A stretch of DNA of 64,000 nucleotides from assembly GCF_026213295.1 (NCBI RefSeq), contig NC_079419.1, positions 13,929,027 through 13,993,026 on the forward strand. Reading direction: 5' to 3'. Each line of letters starts with the position of its first letter. Within the stretch, counting starts at the first letter, position 1. Under the pieces are notes generated by a model. That model was given only the letters and a program-made list of their open reading frames with translations. It ran no database searches and had not been told where the DNA came from. Source of the stretch: Gadus chalcogrammus (lineage: Eukaryota > Chordata > Actinopteri > Gadiformes > Gadidae). Position numbers and translations under genes: made by a program. This document shows positions 1 through 10,071 of this stretch, one piece after another.

Positions 1-733
1 AATAAAATGAGCAATGATAACATGTTTTATTATTATACATATATTTTACATATTATGATTGATATCATTAAAAGATAAATTCATCATCGCTGTATTTGAT
101 AGTACGACTTATATTGACATTTAAATAAAACAATTGGCTATCCTGATTCATCTACATGTTTGTCAACCCTTCTATTTGTACATGACTCTACGTTAGCTTT
201 TTCTGATTTTTTTAGAATAATTTTCATACATACAGGATTGGTTTGTTAACCAGCAGGTTTCACATGTTTGGTCAAGCACGACAATGTTAATTAAAAGTAA
301 TTATTTAGTTAATTGAAGCCTACCTTCAAACTTTTCAATAAACTGAGGAGTGGTGAAACAGTACAAGAGTAATGGTCTTTGTGTACCAAGTGCAGTTTTC
401 TGATTTGTTAGATCATGATTTATGATATATGAATATGTAAATGTTTCATGCGTGTTTTGGGATTTTAAAATCACACCACCTGAGCGCATCGCGGACTGAT
501 TCAAAGAGTAAGAAAACTTTCTTTTATTCATTTAACATAATAATTCACCACGAATTCAACACCTTCATTAATAGACAACCAGCAAATGTAACAATTTAGA
601 TTTTTAATTTTTATAAATAGTTTTTACATAATCGGCAGTAAGAACAATAAGCAAAATAAATGCAGCTCTCTGGTTCGACCAGTGGAGGGAAAAGAAAATC
701 GGAACAAAATTATTATTTTTTTGACATGTTGAC
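1..733. other. AT-rich sequence without a recognised gene
   Basis: I see no exon, RNA gene or transposon end in this stretch. It is AT-rich with only short chance ORFs. It lies downstream of the T-cell-receptor-like cluster on the minus strand. Confidence 0.5.
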
Positions 734-784
734 ATGATCATATGGTTGTACAAGGTGGGTCTGCTGGTTCTGGGGGACAGGAGC

Positions 785-1040
785 GTCAGTCCAGGGCTGT
801 GGTGGTGCTGGTTCTGGGGGACAGCAGCGTCAGTCCAGGGCTGTGGTGGTGCTGGTTCTGGGGGACAGCAGCGTCAGTCCAGGGCTGTGGTGGTGCTGGT
901 TCTGGGGGACAGCAGCGTCAGTCCAGGGCTGTGGTGGTGCTGGTTCTGGGGGACAGCAGCGTCAGTCCAGGGCTGTGGTGGTGCTGGTTCTGGGGGACAG
1001 CAGCGTCAGTCCAGGGCTGTGGTGGTGCTGGTTCTGGGCG
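785..1040. repeat. 44-bp minisatellite, about six copies
   Basis: A GC-rich unit beginning GTCAGTCCAGGGCTGTGG recurs at 785, 829, 873, 917, 961 and 1005, so the period is exactly 44 bp. Because 44 is not a multiple of three, each copy shifts the reading frame and the long ORFs through the array are artefacts. The right-hand copy overlaps the end of the receptor transmembrane exon and supplies its stop codon. Confidence 0.93.
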
Positions 1041-1166
1041 TCCTGCTGGTCTTGTTGGTGTGGAGGAGCAGGAGAGCCAGGCCACAGCAGCAGAGCACAC
1101 TCTTCACCACCATCACTGTGTAGAGCACAGACACCAGCCTGGCTCTGGACAGCACCTGGAGGGACT
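1006..1166 (-). CDS. T-cell receptor gamma-like transmembrane and cytoplasmic exon
   Basis: On the minus strand an acceptor (GGTCCCAG) at 1167 opens a phase-1 exon. It encodes SLQVLSRARLVSVLYTVMVV followed by KSVLCCCGLALLLLHTNK, then a short Ser/Thr-rich tail and a TGA at 1006-1008. A hydrophobic helix with one Lys (VVKSVL) is the hallmark of T-cell receptor chains, which pair through that charge with CD3. The L-Y-T-x-M-x-x-K-S pattern is closest to gamma and beta chains. The phase joins exactly to the exon at 1867-2019. The last codons lie in the first unit of a 44-bp minisatellite, so tail length depends on repeat copy number. The gamma assignment rests on recalled family patterns and is probable, not proven. 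Confidence 0.72.
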
Positions 1167-1199
1167 CTGGGACCCCACCAACACACAGCCCATACTGGT

Positions 1200-1560
1200 T
1201 TATACTGGTCCATATGCACTATAGAGGCCTATGCTGGGTTATACTGGTCCATGTGCACCATAGAGGCCTATGCTGGGTTATACTGGTCCATGTGCACCAT
1301 AGAGGCCTATGCTGGTTTATACTGGTCCATATGCACCATAGAGGACCATACTGGTTTATACTGGTCCATATGCACCATAGAGGACCATACTGGTTTATAC
1401 TGGTCCATATGCACCATAGAGGCCTATGCTGGTTTATACTGGGCCATATGCACCATAGAGGACCATGCTGGTTTATACTGGTCCTTATGCATCATAATGG
1501 TCTATACTGGTGACGCAATACTGGTTAATATGCACTGTAATGGTTTATACTGGCCTATAG
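1200..1560. repeat. 39-bp minisatellite, about eight copies
   Basis: The unit contains TATACTGGTCCATATGCACC and ATAGAGGCCTATGCTGG, with successive copies at 1231 and 1270. Copies become degenerate to about 1750. Since 39 is 13 codons, a long open frame runs through it, but it has no coding context. It lies in the intron between the connecting-peptide and transmembrane exons of the receptor cluster. Confidence 0.9.
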
Positions 1561-1866
1561 TTATATGTACCCACCATTGTTGTCTATACTAGTTTTTGCA
1601 GTTTTAAAAACATTTTTTTACGGGTTTACACGCACCATAGAGGTCTACACTGGTTTATACGTGCCATACTGGTTTATACTGGTTCATAATGGCTTGTACA
1701 CTCCATACTGTTATAAAGTGGTTGTAATGGTTTATAATAGTTTGTACTGGTTTTCACTCCATGGTGTATACATATATTAATGTATTCTTGATGAGATACC
1801 ACACTGATAATCCAGAGGCCACTTGAGATTCCTACAGCAGTTCAGAGTGAGAGCAGCTGATCTTAC

Positions 1867-2019
1867 GGTGTGTTTCATCTGAAGGACCTTCTCTGGGTCT
1901 CCCTGGACGCCGGGTGTCCGTAGTAACTGCCGTCACTACGGTAACCTCTGTCTTTCCGGGGCCTTCTGAAGTCAAGGTAGTTTCTATCATTCCGGGGCCT
2001 TCTGACGTCAAGGTTATAT
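1867..2019 (-). CDS. T-cell receptor gamma-like connecting-peptide (hinge) exon
   Basis: The exon is bounded on the minus strand by CCAACAG (acceptor) and ACC|GTAAGA (donor). It has 153 nt and is phase 1 at both ends, matching the constant-domain exon before it and the transmembrane exon after it. It encodes an 11-residue tandem motif, ITLTSEGPGMIETTLTSEGPG, followed by a basic, proline-rich stretch. Variable, partly repeated connecting peptides are known in T-cell receptor gamma chains. No Cys is visible here for an interchain disulfide. Function is inferred from position and phase. Confidence 0.6.
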
Positions 2020-2136
2020 CTGTTGGAGGTGGGTCAGCGTTTGTGGGTTATTAATAGACTACATGTCCCAGGTGATAGACAGTGGGGTTAGTGATAGACA
2101 ACAAGCTGATGTTTAGGGGTTGTAGTTCTTCATTAC

Positions 2137-2281
2137 CTGCTGGGACCTCCACCTCCTGCAGACCGCTCTCATGCTCAACTCTACAGATGTATGGATTCAT
2201 GAGGGTTTCTCCCTGATCAATAACCAGGATGCTGGCAGCGTATGTCGGTGCTCTGAGCTCCAGCTGCTCCCCCCCCAGATT
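2137..2281 (-). pseudogene. C1-set constant domain, 3' half only
   Basis: The minus-strand reading frame gives a segment ending ASILVIDQGETLMNPYICRV then EHESGLQEVEVPA, with donor CCAGCAG|GTAATG. YICRVEH is the F-strand cysteine motif of an immunoglobulin C1 domain. The A-D strands with the first Cys and the core Trp should lie just above 2290. That sequence is instead AT-rich and non-coding up to the J segment. Either the exon is truncated by an insertion or deletion, or the first half lies elsewhere. I therefore call the cluster damaged. Confidence 0.6.
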
Positions 2282-2289
2282 TTTAATTA

Positions 2290-2930
2290 GTCAGAAAAAC
2301 TACATTAGATAGAACAATACTCTGACAATATGATAATACAAATTAACATATATAATGTTATACATACAATATATATGATTAACATATCCAGCCTAATATA
2401 CATGCCATCTGCATTTTCCGTAAAAAACATACATAAAAATATATTGCACCACAATAACATATGTGAAGATTTAAAATAATTATAAAAACATGAATTCATT
2501 GCAATCCCTTCATGTATCCTACAGTTCCTATAGTTATCATTATTATAATAATATAAAATATTTAAATTATTTAAAACATGTAACGGGTAATTATACAAAA
2601 ATTCAGGCTTTAAAATGCTACATCAATCACTATTATTATTATTACATTTTATTATATCTTCTTTGTGGAACAATATTTGTCAGAGCCGATTTGTATACAA
2701 TGTGTTTATAAACCTTCATCATTTATTACATAATACACTGACATATTATACTAGTTTATTAATAGCATTAGCGATATTTTTAGCTTTACAGACAACATCA
2801 ATCTCCAGAAAACACTGACATCTCCAGCACAACTCAAACAGGTCAAACAACCAACTGAAAATATTCTGACACTCATATTCTCCTAAACATAAAATGAAAC
2901 ACAAAGTCATAGAAACCATGAGGAAGGTAT
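2290..2930. other. AT-rich interval between J and constant-domain remnant
   Basis: Roughly 640 bp of strongly AT-rich sequence with no splice-bounded coding stretch on either strand. It occupies the place where the 5' half of the constant exon would be expected. I see no clear terminal repeats that would identify an inserted element. Confidence 0.5.
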
Positions 2931-2935
2931 CTTAC

Positions 2936-2978
2936 CGGTAACAACCAGGGTGGTGCCGCAACCAAAGATATAGACGCC
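2936..2978 (-). CDS. Antigen-receptor J segment
   Basis: The minus strand reads GVYIFGCGTTLVVT and then a phase-1 donor, G|GTAAGA. This is a standard J segment of 43 nt with the FGxG bulge motif, here FGCG with an unusual Cys in place of the common Ser, Ala or Gly. A recombination signal lies directly upstream. Together with the V segment at 3664-4166 it makes a germline V-J pair in the same orientation, as in T-cell receptor gamma clusters. Confidence 0.8.
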
Positions 2979-3006
2979 CACAGTGAAATATCCTGTATCT
3001 TAAACC
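2979..3006 (-). promoter_or_regulatory. 12-type recombination signal of the J segment
   Basis: The minus strand reads nonamer GGTTTAAGA (2998-3006), a 12-bp spacer (2986-2997) and heptamer CACTGTG (2979-2985), abutting the J coding end. The heptamer is perfect. The nonamer keeps the GGTTT start but departs from the GGTTTTTGT consensus in its second half. A 12-RSS on J opposite a 23-RSS on V satisfies the 12/23 rule for RAG cleavage. Confidence 0.75.
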
Positions 3007-3405
3007 TCTGCTCACTGTCTGTGATGCTGTCAGCGCTGATCAATAACTTGCTGATAACATTGATCCACTATAGATGAACTGAACCACTACAAGGGAGGCG
3101 TGGGGATGAATGTTCTTGTCCTGAGAGGAGGGCTTTGTAAGAGGCTGCAGAGTAAATCAGGAGACTTGATGTCACTACTTGTGCTCAGTAGAAATTACTC
3201 CAAGGTCTTCTTCTCTCGTCATCGTAGGCTTTAATAACAACTGAAGACTCATTCCTTCTCATGCAAGACAACAATGTAAATTCATCCAGAGAGTGCTCCA
3301 TTACCTAAGAGCTCAGTATTTTACTTGATTCTTGTCTCTAGAGGTGTGAGCATAAAGTCGTCCACTTCTATTAGAGCCTCCAGATGTCTGTCTGTTTCTC
3401 TTTAG

Positions 3406-3486
3406 TTTGATCCTGCCAACAACCAGTTCAGTGATGATATTAACTCAGCACAGCAAGGAGAGATCAAGGCTTGGATTGAAGCCTAA
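3406..3486 (+). CDS. Possible 3'-terminal exon of an unidentified gene
   Basis: After a strong acceptor (TCTGTTTCTCTTTAG) the plus strand has 26 open codons, starting FDPANNQFSDDINSAQQGEI and ending KAWIEA, then TAA. The composition looks like protein rather than noise, but I do not recognise the family and find no partner exon upstream in the window. It lies on the opposite strand between the V and J segments. It may be a fragment of a gene whose other exons are to the left, or a chance ORF. Confidence 0.3.
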   Translation, partial: FDPANNQFSDDINSAQQGEIKAWIEA

Positions 3487-3625
3487 ACTACAGACAGTAA
3501 GGTCCATGGCTCTGATCTAACAGGGATTGATCCAGATCTTACTGTTCATGTCCACTTCAAATTAGCGCCTGGCTGTAGATTGAACAGCCAATGAGACATG
3601 ACCTGCCGGGTCATGTGATCACCAG

Positions 3626-3663
3626 AGTTTTTGTAAGGGGAGGAAGGAGAACGTCTCACTGTG
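3626..3663 (-). promoter_or_regulatory. 23-type recombination signal of the V segment
   Basis: On the minus strand the V coding end is followed by heptamer CACAGTG (3657-3663, perfect), a 22-bp spacer and nonamer ACAAAAACT (3626-3634, one or two mismatches from ACAAAAACC). A roughly 23-bp spacer is what T-cell receptor V segments carry. Confidence 0.82.
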
Positions 3664-4301
3664 TGACACCACTAATCCAACAGGAACAGTAGTAGGTGGC
3701 AGAATGGGACGCTTTCACCTCCTGAAGCGACAACTCACAGCTGTTCTCTTTGAGGACTGATGAGAAATCCTCCTTCTGAGGATGGTTGTATCCTTTGTAA
3801 AAGTTACCATTACTCTTGTCAATGCTAAGAATCAGGGTGAATGTTTCGCTCTCTTTCTTCTGGTACAAGAAGATATAGGTGCCACACTGTTCAGTGTTTG
3901 TGCATCTGAAGGAGACGCCTTCCTATGCCCAATTATTTATAATTATTTATTATTATCTTAAAAAACATTTGTCCTTTGTTCTTGTTTATGTTTTTTTGTT
4001 GTTATGTTATGTCTCATGTCTTATGTACCAACCACACCAAGTCAATTTCCTGTATGTGTGAATATACTTGGCCATTAAAAGAATTCTGATTCTGATTCTG
4101 ATTCCCCTTCTCTCCTGGTCCACGACACCAGGTCCTGAGTCAGCTCTGCTGCCATGGCAACCACCGCTGTAGGGACAAGAGCACATGGATGAGCATCCGT
4201 GTTCTGGGGTGGACGAAACCCGATGTATGGTGAGTTGTGATTGGTGGGAAAATGTCACCTAAACACAGTGAGCTCCAGGCAGCCCTAGAGAGTAGAAGCA
4301 T
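3664..4301 (-). pseudogene. T-cell receptor gamma-like V segment interrupted by a LINE tail
   Basis: The leader exon (4259-4301) encodes MLLLSRAAWSSLCL with a phase-1 donor GTGACA. The V exon begins at 4166 after CCCTACAG. Framework 1 reads AELTQDLVSWTRREG, and the reading breaks at about 4104. It resumes at about 3921 with GVSFRCTNTEQCGTYIFLYQ, then KKESETFTLILS, and ends LQEVKASHSATYYCSCW before the RSS. The two Cys are present. Leu replaces the usual core Trp (FLYQ). The break is filled by a LINE 3' end flanked by GAAGG on both sides, which puts an in-frame TAG into the segment. Teleost gamma V segments share the WTRREG...SFRC and ETFTLI patterns from memory. As it stands the segment cannot give a functional V domain. 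Confidence 0.75.
3922..4103 (+). mobile_element. LINE 3' end with (ATTCTG)n tail
   Basis: The sequence GTATGTGTGAATATACTTGGCCATTAAAAGAATTCTGATTCTGATTC is the typical 3' terminus of a fish non-LTR element, ending in a 6-bp tandem. It is 5'-truncated, as usual. The flanking receptor sequence carries GAAGG (minus strand) at each side, probably a short target-site duplication. Confidence 0.7.
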
Positions 4302-4605
4302 CTGGTCTGTAGGAGAAGCTGAGGAGAGGGGCTGCCACTGAGACCAGGGTGAACCAGGGTGGCCTCAAATAGGTCCTCAACGCAGCCCCCTGGAGTCAAC
4401 TGGGCGGACTGCTTTTGAGTGACAGCTCAGTGGAACCAATAGCTTTTGGCTTCTGTGTGTCACATTATTCTGTGCTGAGTTAGGATAAACATGTGAGTAA
4501 ATGTCAAAAAGGCATGTTTCAGATTAATGTGTATAACCTGTAGCTGAAGTTAAATATAACCACATATCTGCCGTTTATTCATTCCTCTAGCAATGGAGAT
4601 GGTGC

Positions 4606-4944
<339 letters not shown>

Positions 4945-4945
<1 letters not shown>

Positions 4946-5100
4946 CTAAGGTTCTCTGTATTAGTACAGATCTGCATCTGTTTCCTCCACCAGCTCCATC
5001 TCCACCTCCAGCTCCACCTCAACCACCTACAGACCACAAGCATCTCAGAGCACCACCTGTCCCCCAGCACTGATGAGGGGCTGTCAATCAAAACAGCAGC
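4945..5100. repeat. Duplicated segment, copy A
   Basis: About 150 bp beginning AAGGTTCTCTGTATTAGT and ending near GCTGTCAATCAAAACAGC is nearly repeated at 7265-7405. Both copies directly follow a TG array, and both arrays follow a similar short lead-in (TGGAGATGGTGCTTG, and TGGAGATGTTGCTGG). The whole block was therefore probably duplicated together. Confidence 0.75.
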
Positions 5101-5930
5101 AAGTAATCAAAAATGGGCAAGTATTCCAGAAATCCAATTAGACAAAAGACAGAATACATGTTATTTATGCCCATACTTTTGATTGAAATCATTAAATAGG
5201 TATTTTACATACATTTCAGATAAATATTTCCTTTTTTTCCAATTCCCCAAAATGTTTGGAATATAAATAGATGAATCAGTATGTTTTATTGGAAATGTTT
5301 AAAATATTGACTCTAATTATGAGAAACAGAAAGATAACTTTAGACACGAACACTTACGAATTTGTATTATCTCCAAGAGGAGATTGGGTCACTATATTAA
5401 AAGTTAAAAACAAAGTAGACTAGTTGTTATATACACACTCAAATGTCCCCAGTTAGCAATCAATGTAGTCTTATCTTACATAAATTGAAAAAATAAATCA
5501 TTTAAAGAGTTTTATTTGTTAAATCCACATATTTAATATGATTCATAATAAATCATACACATTATACGTGACAGGTCGGTTGCATAAGTATGATGAGCAG
5601 CCTTTTTCTGAATCACACTAATGTGTTAATAATAAAGAAACACTTACTTTATCGTGTTTTGATTCTCTTTTAATTACCATAAATAACATAAATAAACTAC
5701 AGTTAACCACAGCAAACCCAAACTACAAATTATTCCTTCACAACCACAAAAAAAGTCCATGAGTTTCTCCTCAGAACTAAAATAAACTAATTCAGAATAA
5801 CAATATGCTGCTCCTCCGAAACTACAATACAAATATACAGAACTACATTAAACCCATCCAGAATTAGAACTACAATAAAGTCCTTCAGAACGACCTGCAT
5901 CATAAACCTCGCTGTTCTCATCAATCCCCT
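5101..5930. other. AT-rich intergenic sequence
   Basis: No exon, RNA gene or terminal repeat is visible. The sequence is AT-rich with scattered polyadenylation-like hexamers. A run of about 17 G follows at 5951. Confidence 0.5.
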
Positions 5931-5989
5931 AGATGATAGAGCAGCTCCACGGGGGGGGGGGGGGGGGGCGGGCTGAGAGGGCCTCTTCC

Positions 5990-6985
5990 TGCAGGAGGAT
6001 CACAGACTCCCAACCTGATAAGAGGCTGCACTTGAAGCTGGGAAAACAAGTCTCTCAATCCCGGACCATCAGCACCGGCTCTCCTCAAGGCTGCATTGTT
6101 CCCCTCTGATCTTCACCCTGTAGACCAGCAGCTGCACCTCTAGGCAACAGTCTGTCGAGCTCCTGAAGTACAGCGAGGACACCTCCCTCATTGGGCTCAT
6201 CTCTGGTGGAGATTGATCATCTGGTGACCTGGTGCGGACTGAACAGCTCGGACACAATGCTGTAAAGACAGTGGGGATGGTTGTGGACCCCAGGAAGAAC
6301 GCAGCCCCACTCACCATCACCCTGTGTGACTCCTGAGGCAACACTGTGGAGTCCCTACGCTGCCTGGTTCCCATCATTTCCAAGGACTCGAAGTGGGAGC
6401 TGAACATCAAGGATGGTGCCCGTCTGCATCTCATTCATCGGGTCCGTCCTCACCTACTCCATCGCCCTCTGCTGCGCTGGTGGCACTGCCAAGGACTCGC
6501 TCCGTAGAGGAGGGGAGTGGCGGAGGGGAGCAGGAGAGATTTTGGCTGAGCCCCTGACCCGGTCGCACCCCTCTGGCTGCGGCCGATCAGCACCGAAACC
6601 TCACGCCACAAGAACAGTTTCTTCCTTCTGCTGCTGGCCTTCTCAACATGGCACGGGACCCCCGACAAGGACTCGTACCCCCGACCTCATAGACACTATA
6701 CACACCAGCATAGGGTTAAGTCTCAACGCCGGCCTTAATGTGTAACATTAACACAGTTCTCTGGAATATATTTCTTGCGAATTGCACCGCACAGCACTTT
6801 TATAAGGATCTCATGGTAAATGTTTCTATCTTATATTGATGTTTCTTGACCTATAGTACATGAGTTTTACTTTCTGTCTTTCTTTCTATTTGATATTTAT
6901 GTTCATGTTTATTACTATTGTGATGCACCAACACCACATTCCTTGCTCACGTTCAACGGACTTGCAATAAAGTCTATTCAGATTC
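5990..6985 (+). mobile_element. Degenerate LINE reverse-transcriptase fragment and tail
   Basis: Shifted plus-strand frames contain GSPQGC (6080s) and LVTWCGLN (6220s), which are pieces of the reverse-transcriptase domain of abundant fish non-LTR elements. The stretch ends with CTTGCAATAAAGTCTATTCAGATTCTGATA. Several frameshifts and stops make it a fossil. The clade is not certain (L2/CR1/Rex-like). Confidence 0.6.
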
Positions 6986-7035
6986 TGATAACCCTCCCCA
7001 GCAGCAGTGGAGATGTTGCTGGAGTGTGCTTGTGT

Positions 7036-7038
7036 GTA

Positions 7039-7107
<69 letters not shown>

Positions 7108-7190
7108 TGTGTGCGTGCGTGCGTGCGTGCGCGTGTGTGTGTGTGTGTGTGTCTGTGTGTGTGCGTGAGAGAGAGTGAGAGAGACAGAGA
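7036..7190. repeat. (TG)n microsatellite with GTGC variants and GA-rich end
   Basis: A TG array interrupted by TGCGTGCG and followed by a GAGAGAGTGAGAGAGACAGAG run. It is the second copy of the array-plus-flank duplication seen at 4600-5100. Confidence 0.95.
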
Positions 7191-7254
7191 AGTTGTGGCT
7201 GTGTGTGTGAGATGTTGCTGTTGTGTAGGTGTTGGTCTGAGATGATTCTGGGAA

Positions 7255-7405
7255 ATCAGATGAGCTCAGGTTCTCTGTATTAGTGCAGACCTGCATCTGT
7301 TTCCTCCATCAGCTCTGCCTCCACCGGCTACAGACCACAAACATCTCAGAGCACCACATCCTGTTCACCAGCACTGATGAGGAGCTGTCAATCAAAACAG
7401 CGGCA
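7255..7405. repeat. Duplicated segment, copy B
   Basis: This matches the 4945-5100 segment closely, for example CACCAGCACTGATGAGGAGCTGTCAATC against CCCCAGCACTGATGAGGGGCTGTCAATC. No receptor V segment is visible next to this copy. LINE remains occupy the equivalent position to its left. Confidence 0.75.
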
Positions 7406-7547
7406 TTGCCGTCTCCTCTGCTGCCTCAAACAATATAATAACATTATTAATAATAATGATAATTATAGTTAATAATATGACCTTATTATAGTTATAGTTA
7501 ATTTTGATAATTCTATTATTTTGTTATAATTATTCTTTTTATTAACC

Positions 7548-7905
7548 CTAAGGGCCCTATCTTGCATCCGGCGCAATTGACTGTCTACACACTGACGCAT
7601 GAGTCGTTGCTAGTTTGCAACTGGCGCAGAGCGTTCTTTTCCCTCCACCGCCACGCTCCTGTAAATTATGGAATGATCTTGCCCCCAAGGGGCGGTTCGG
7701 CGAAAGGAGGAGGCGTGTTCTGGCGCAAACGTTCCCTGGTGCTACTTTGCAGTTTCAGAAAACAATTGCGCCACAAACCAGGAAATACCTGGTTTAAAGT
7801 CAGTGGCGCGTTGTTCAGATGGCTATTTTAAGGGCGCATGCATAATGTTGCTTTTGCACCTCGCGCATGCACTTTTGCTTCTCTCATCTACCTAGCCACA
7901 CATTC
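7548..7905. mobile_element. Harbinger-like DNA transposon end
   Basis: The stretch starts AGGGCCCTATCTTGCATCCGGCGCAATTGAC and continues through CGCCACGCTCCTGTAAATTA and AGGGCGCATGCATAATG. I recognise it as a family repeated across teleost genomes with PIF/Harbinger-type ends. The recognition is from memory. I found no matching inverted end, so this is probably a partial copy. Confidence 0.55.
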
Positions 7906-8239
7906 TTGGTAAATTATTTGGGAAAGAACAGCCGATACAGCGGTAATAAGTTGTACTTTTAATAAAATGCATCTGAAAACACCGTACAGCAAACACATAT
8001 TTTCTTGACACAGACATCGTGTACAAGCCCATAACTTTCAGGATGATGAGTAGGCCTATTTGATCGTGGGAAAACATTGTTTTACCGCGAGTGAGTGTTA
8101 AAAAGAATGAATGAATGCGGGCGCGCGTGTGTGCATGTGTAAAATAATTAATGAAAACGGGCGTGCGCGTGTGCGTCCATCTGTTTAAACACACGCAAAC
8201 TAAACACATAATGCATAATACAGTCAATGGCAATGTATA

Positions 8240-10071
8240 TTAAAGGTTGGGTACGCGATTTGCGAAACGCCAGCAGATTTTGAAAATACACAACTCAAAT
8301 GGTCCTACCCCCTCTCCTTCAACGCTGACTCTGACTCCACCCATTCCAAGTACCTGGACGCGCAATCATGCACGAGCGCGAACAGAGATGCGCGAGAGCG
8401 AGCCAGGCTAGCGTAGGTTTTCGTTTAACAACATGGCACTACATTCAGCTGTAAGTTGCACCCAGTACCGCGGGAAGTAGGGGTGCTGGGGTTGCTGCAA
8501 CACCCCCTGTCCGAGGCCCTGTCTTATCACAGAAAACGATCATTTCTAAAAACTCCGGCCAAAGTGGAGATTTCTGAAAACGCCGGTTATGTGTTGTCGT
8601 GTCAACGGGGAGAAACGGGATTTTAGGTTCTGAAGCGTCACATTATGCACCAGGAAATGCTTAACGTCATGTGAGCGCCCGCTGTACCGTATTGGTCCGA
8701 ATATAAACACAAACCCCATTGTAAGACGACCTATGTTTGGAAAAAAGATTTGAAGACCAGATCTTGTTTTTATGAATAAATAAATTGTATTCATTGAAAT
8801 AATATACGAAAATAAAAAGACATAGAATAAAACACTGCATTGCCACTAAACAGTAGTGAAAATAGGCCGTACTGATGTGTACACCAAAGACTATTCCTGA
8901 CACTCCTCTGCCCCGCTGTGTTCGCTCTGGCTGTGGTCGCTCCGAACTGTTTCGGCCCGTGGCAAAGCGAGTCATCCTCGATGCTGTCCAAGGCATTTTG
9001 AGACGCAGCATTTATTTAATGCTCATATGACCTAGTGCTGAAAAAAGGTTATATGAAAAAGTGTGAGGGTAGCGGTGGTGCGCTAAACTTGTTCTGTGAG
9101 CAGCTGGATGTGAACCATGGTGTGAAGGAAGTGAACACAACGATCGATTTTCAACTGTGCGCGCATGCACTGGTGTAATTGAGCTGCGCTGCTATATATC
9201 TTTTTTATCAATGTGACGAGTTGCGAGTCTAGTGCAGGCTGAGTTGTTTTTTTCCAGCACCCCCTGCTGAGAATACGTTCTCGCGGCTATGGTTGCACCA
9301 GATATTATAAACATTAAACGGTCACATAAATCATTACTATTTTTAGAAAATGTATGTTTGTTTCATATAATTGTATTGGAAGTCCTGGTTTTCACTAGGG
9401 TTGCTGCGGTGTGGACATTTTCACAACGAGTAATACACTCGTCTCAACACCGGTATTACCGAGTATAAACGGTATAAACTTTGAAACTAGGTCAACCGCC
9501 ACACAAGCATCGGTTTTTAGACCCTTCTCGTCCTTCAGTGGCCGCCAACGTTCGAAAGCAGCGCCTAGGATTATTCTTGATTTCAGTTTTTCTCTTTCAG
9601 CGTTTTTATTATCAATTACTCTCTGAAAAAGAGTTTTCCTTCTCTTTGCTGGTGGAGGTGGTGGTGGTGGGGATGGTGGCGTCTTGTCTGCCATGGAAAT
9701 TGTCTTCTACTGCTAGGTCCAAATGTGGATTAACTAGTTCCAGTAGCTACCGCAGGATAACAACAAACAGGAGCTTGCTCTGGGTCACGAGCTCTGGGTC
9801 ACGAGTACTGCACGAAGGGGTCGCGCGCGGGGCGCGGGGGAGGGGGAGTGCAGTACGACCGTTGATTGACGTACTTACTGTCCAATGCAACGAGGTGGCA
9901 ATCCAAATGATTGGCTGGAGTTTTTCGAGCCCTGCCCGTTCCACAGATGATTGACTTGTTTAATTTTCATGTCAGTACTTCTAACTCAGTGGCTGTAAGC
10001 GGGTTATGATAAGGATTTCAAGTAATTTTGCAAAAATGGCCAAAAAAGCAAATTCCGTACCCAACCTTTAA
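8240..10071. mobile_element. TTAA-flanked (piggyBac-like) non-autonomous transposon
   Basis: The left end TTAAAGGTTGGGTACGCGATTTGC (8240) and the right end GCAAATTCCGTACCCAACCTTTAA (10071) are inverted repeats matching at 22 of 24 bases, each with TTAA at the outside. TTAA target sites are the signature of piggyBac elements. The interior holds no transposase frame. It contains a 99-codon minus-strand ORF at 9395-9694 (start ADKTPPSPPPPPPP, then a basic RERE-like stretch) that resembles an ORF fragment common in fish repeats. A second GC-rich element is probably nested at about 8460-9290. Confidence 0.7.
8460..9290. mobile_element. Probable element nested inside the TTAA transposon
   Basis: GAAGTAGGGGTGCTGGGG near 8474 and, inverted, CCAGCACCCCCTGCTGAGAA near 9254 look like terminal repeats around a CpG-rich body. 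The match is imperfect and I could not fix a target-site duplication. The boundaries are approximate and the class is unknown. Confidence 0.35.

Noticed and set aside
734..1592. Several overlapping ORFs of 85-249 codons
   Set aside because: They run through 44-bp and 39-bp minisatellites in multiple frames and have no family similarity. Only the minus-strand transmembrane exon is supported.
9395..9694. Stand-alone gene for a 99-aa Pro-rich basic protein
   Set aside because: It lies inside a TTAA-flanked transposon, has no splice context and resembles a recurrent repeat ORF.
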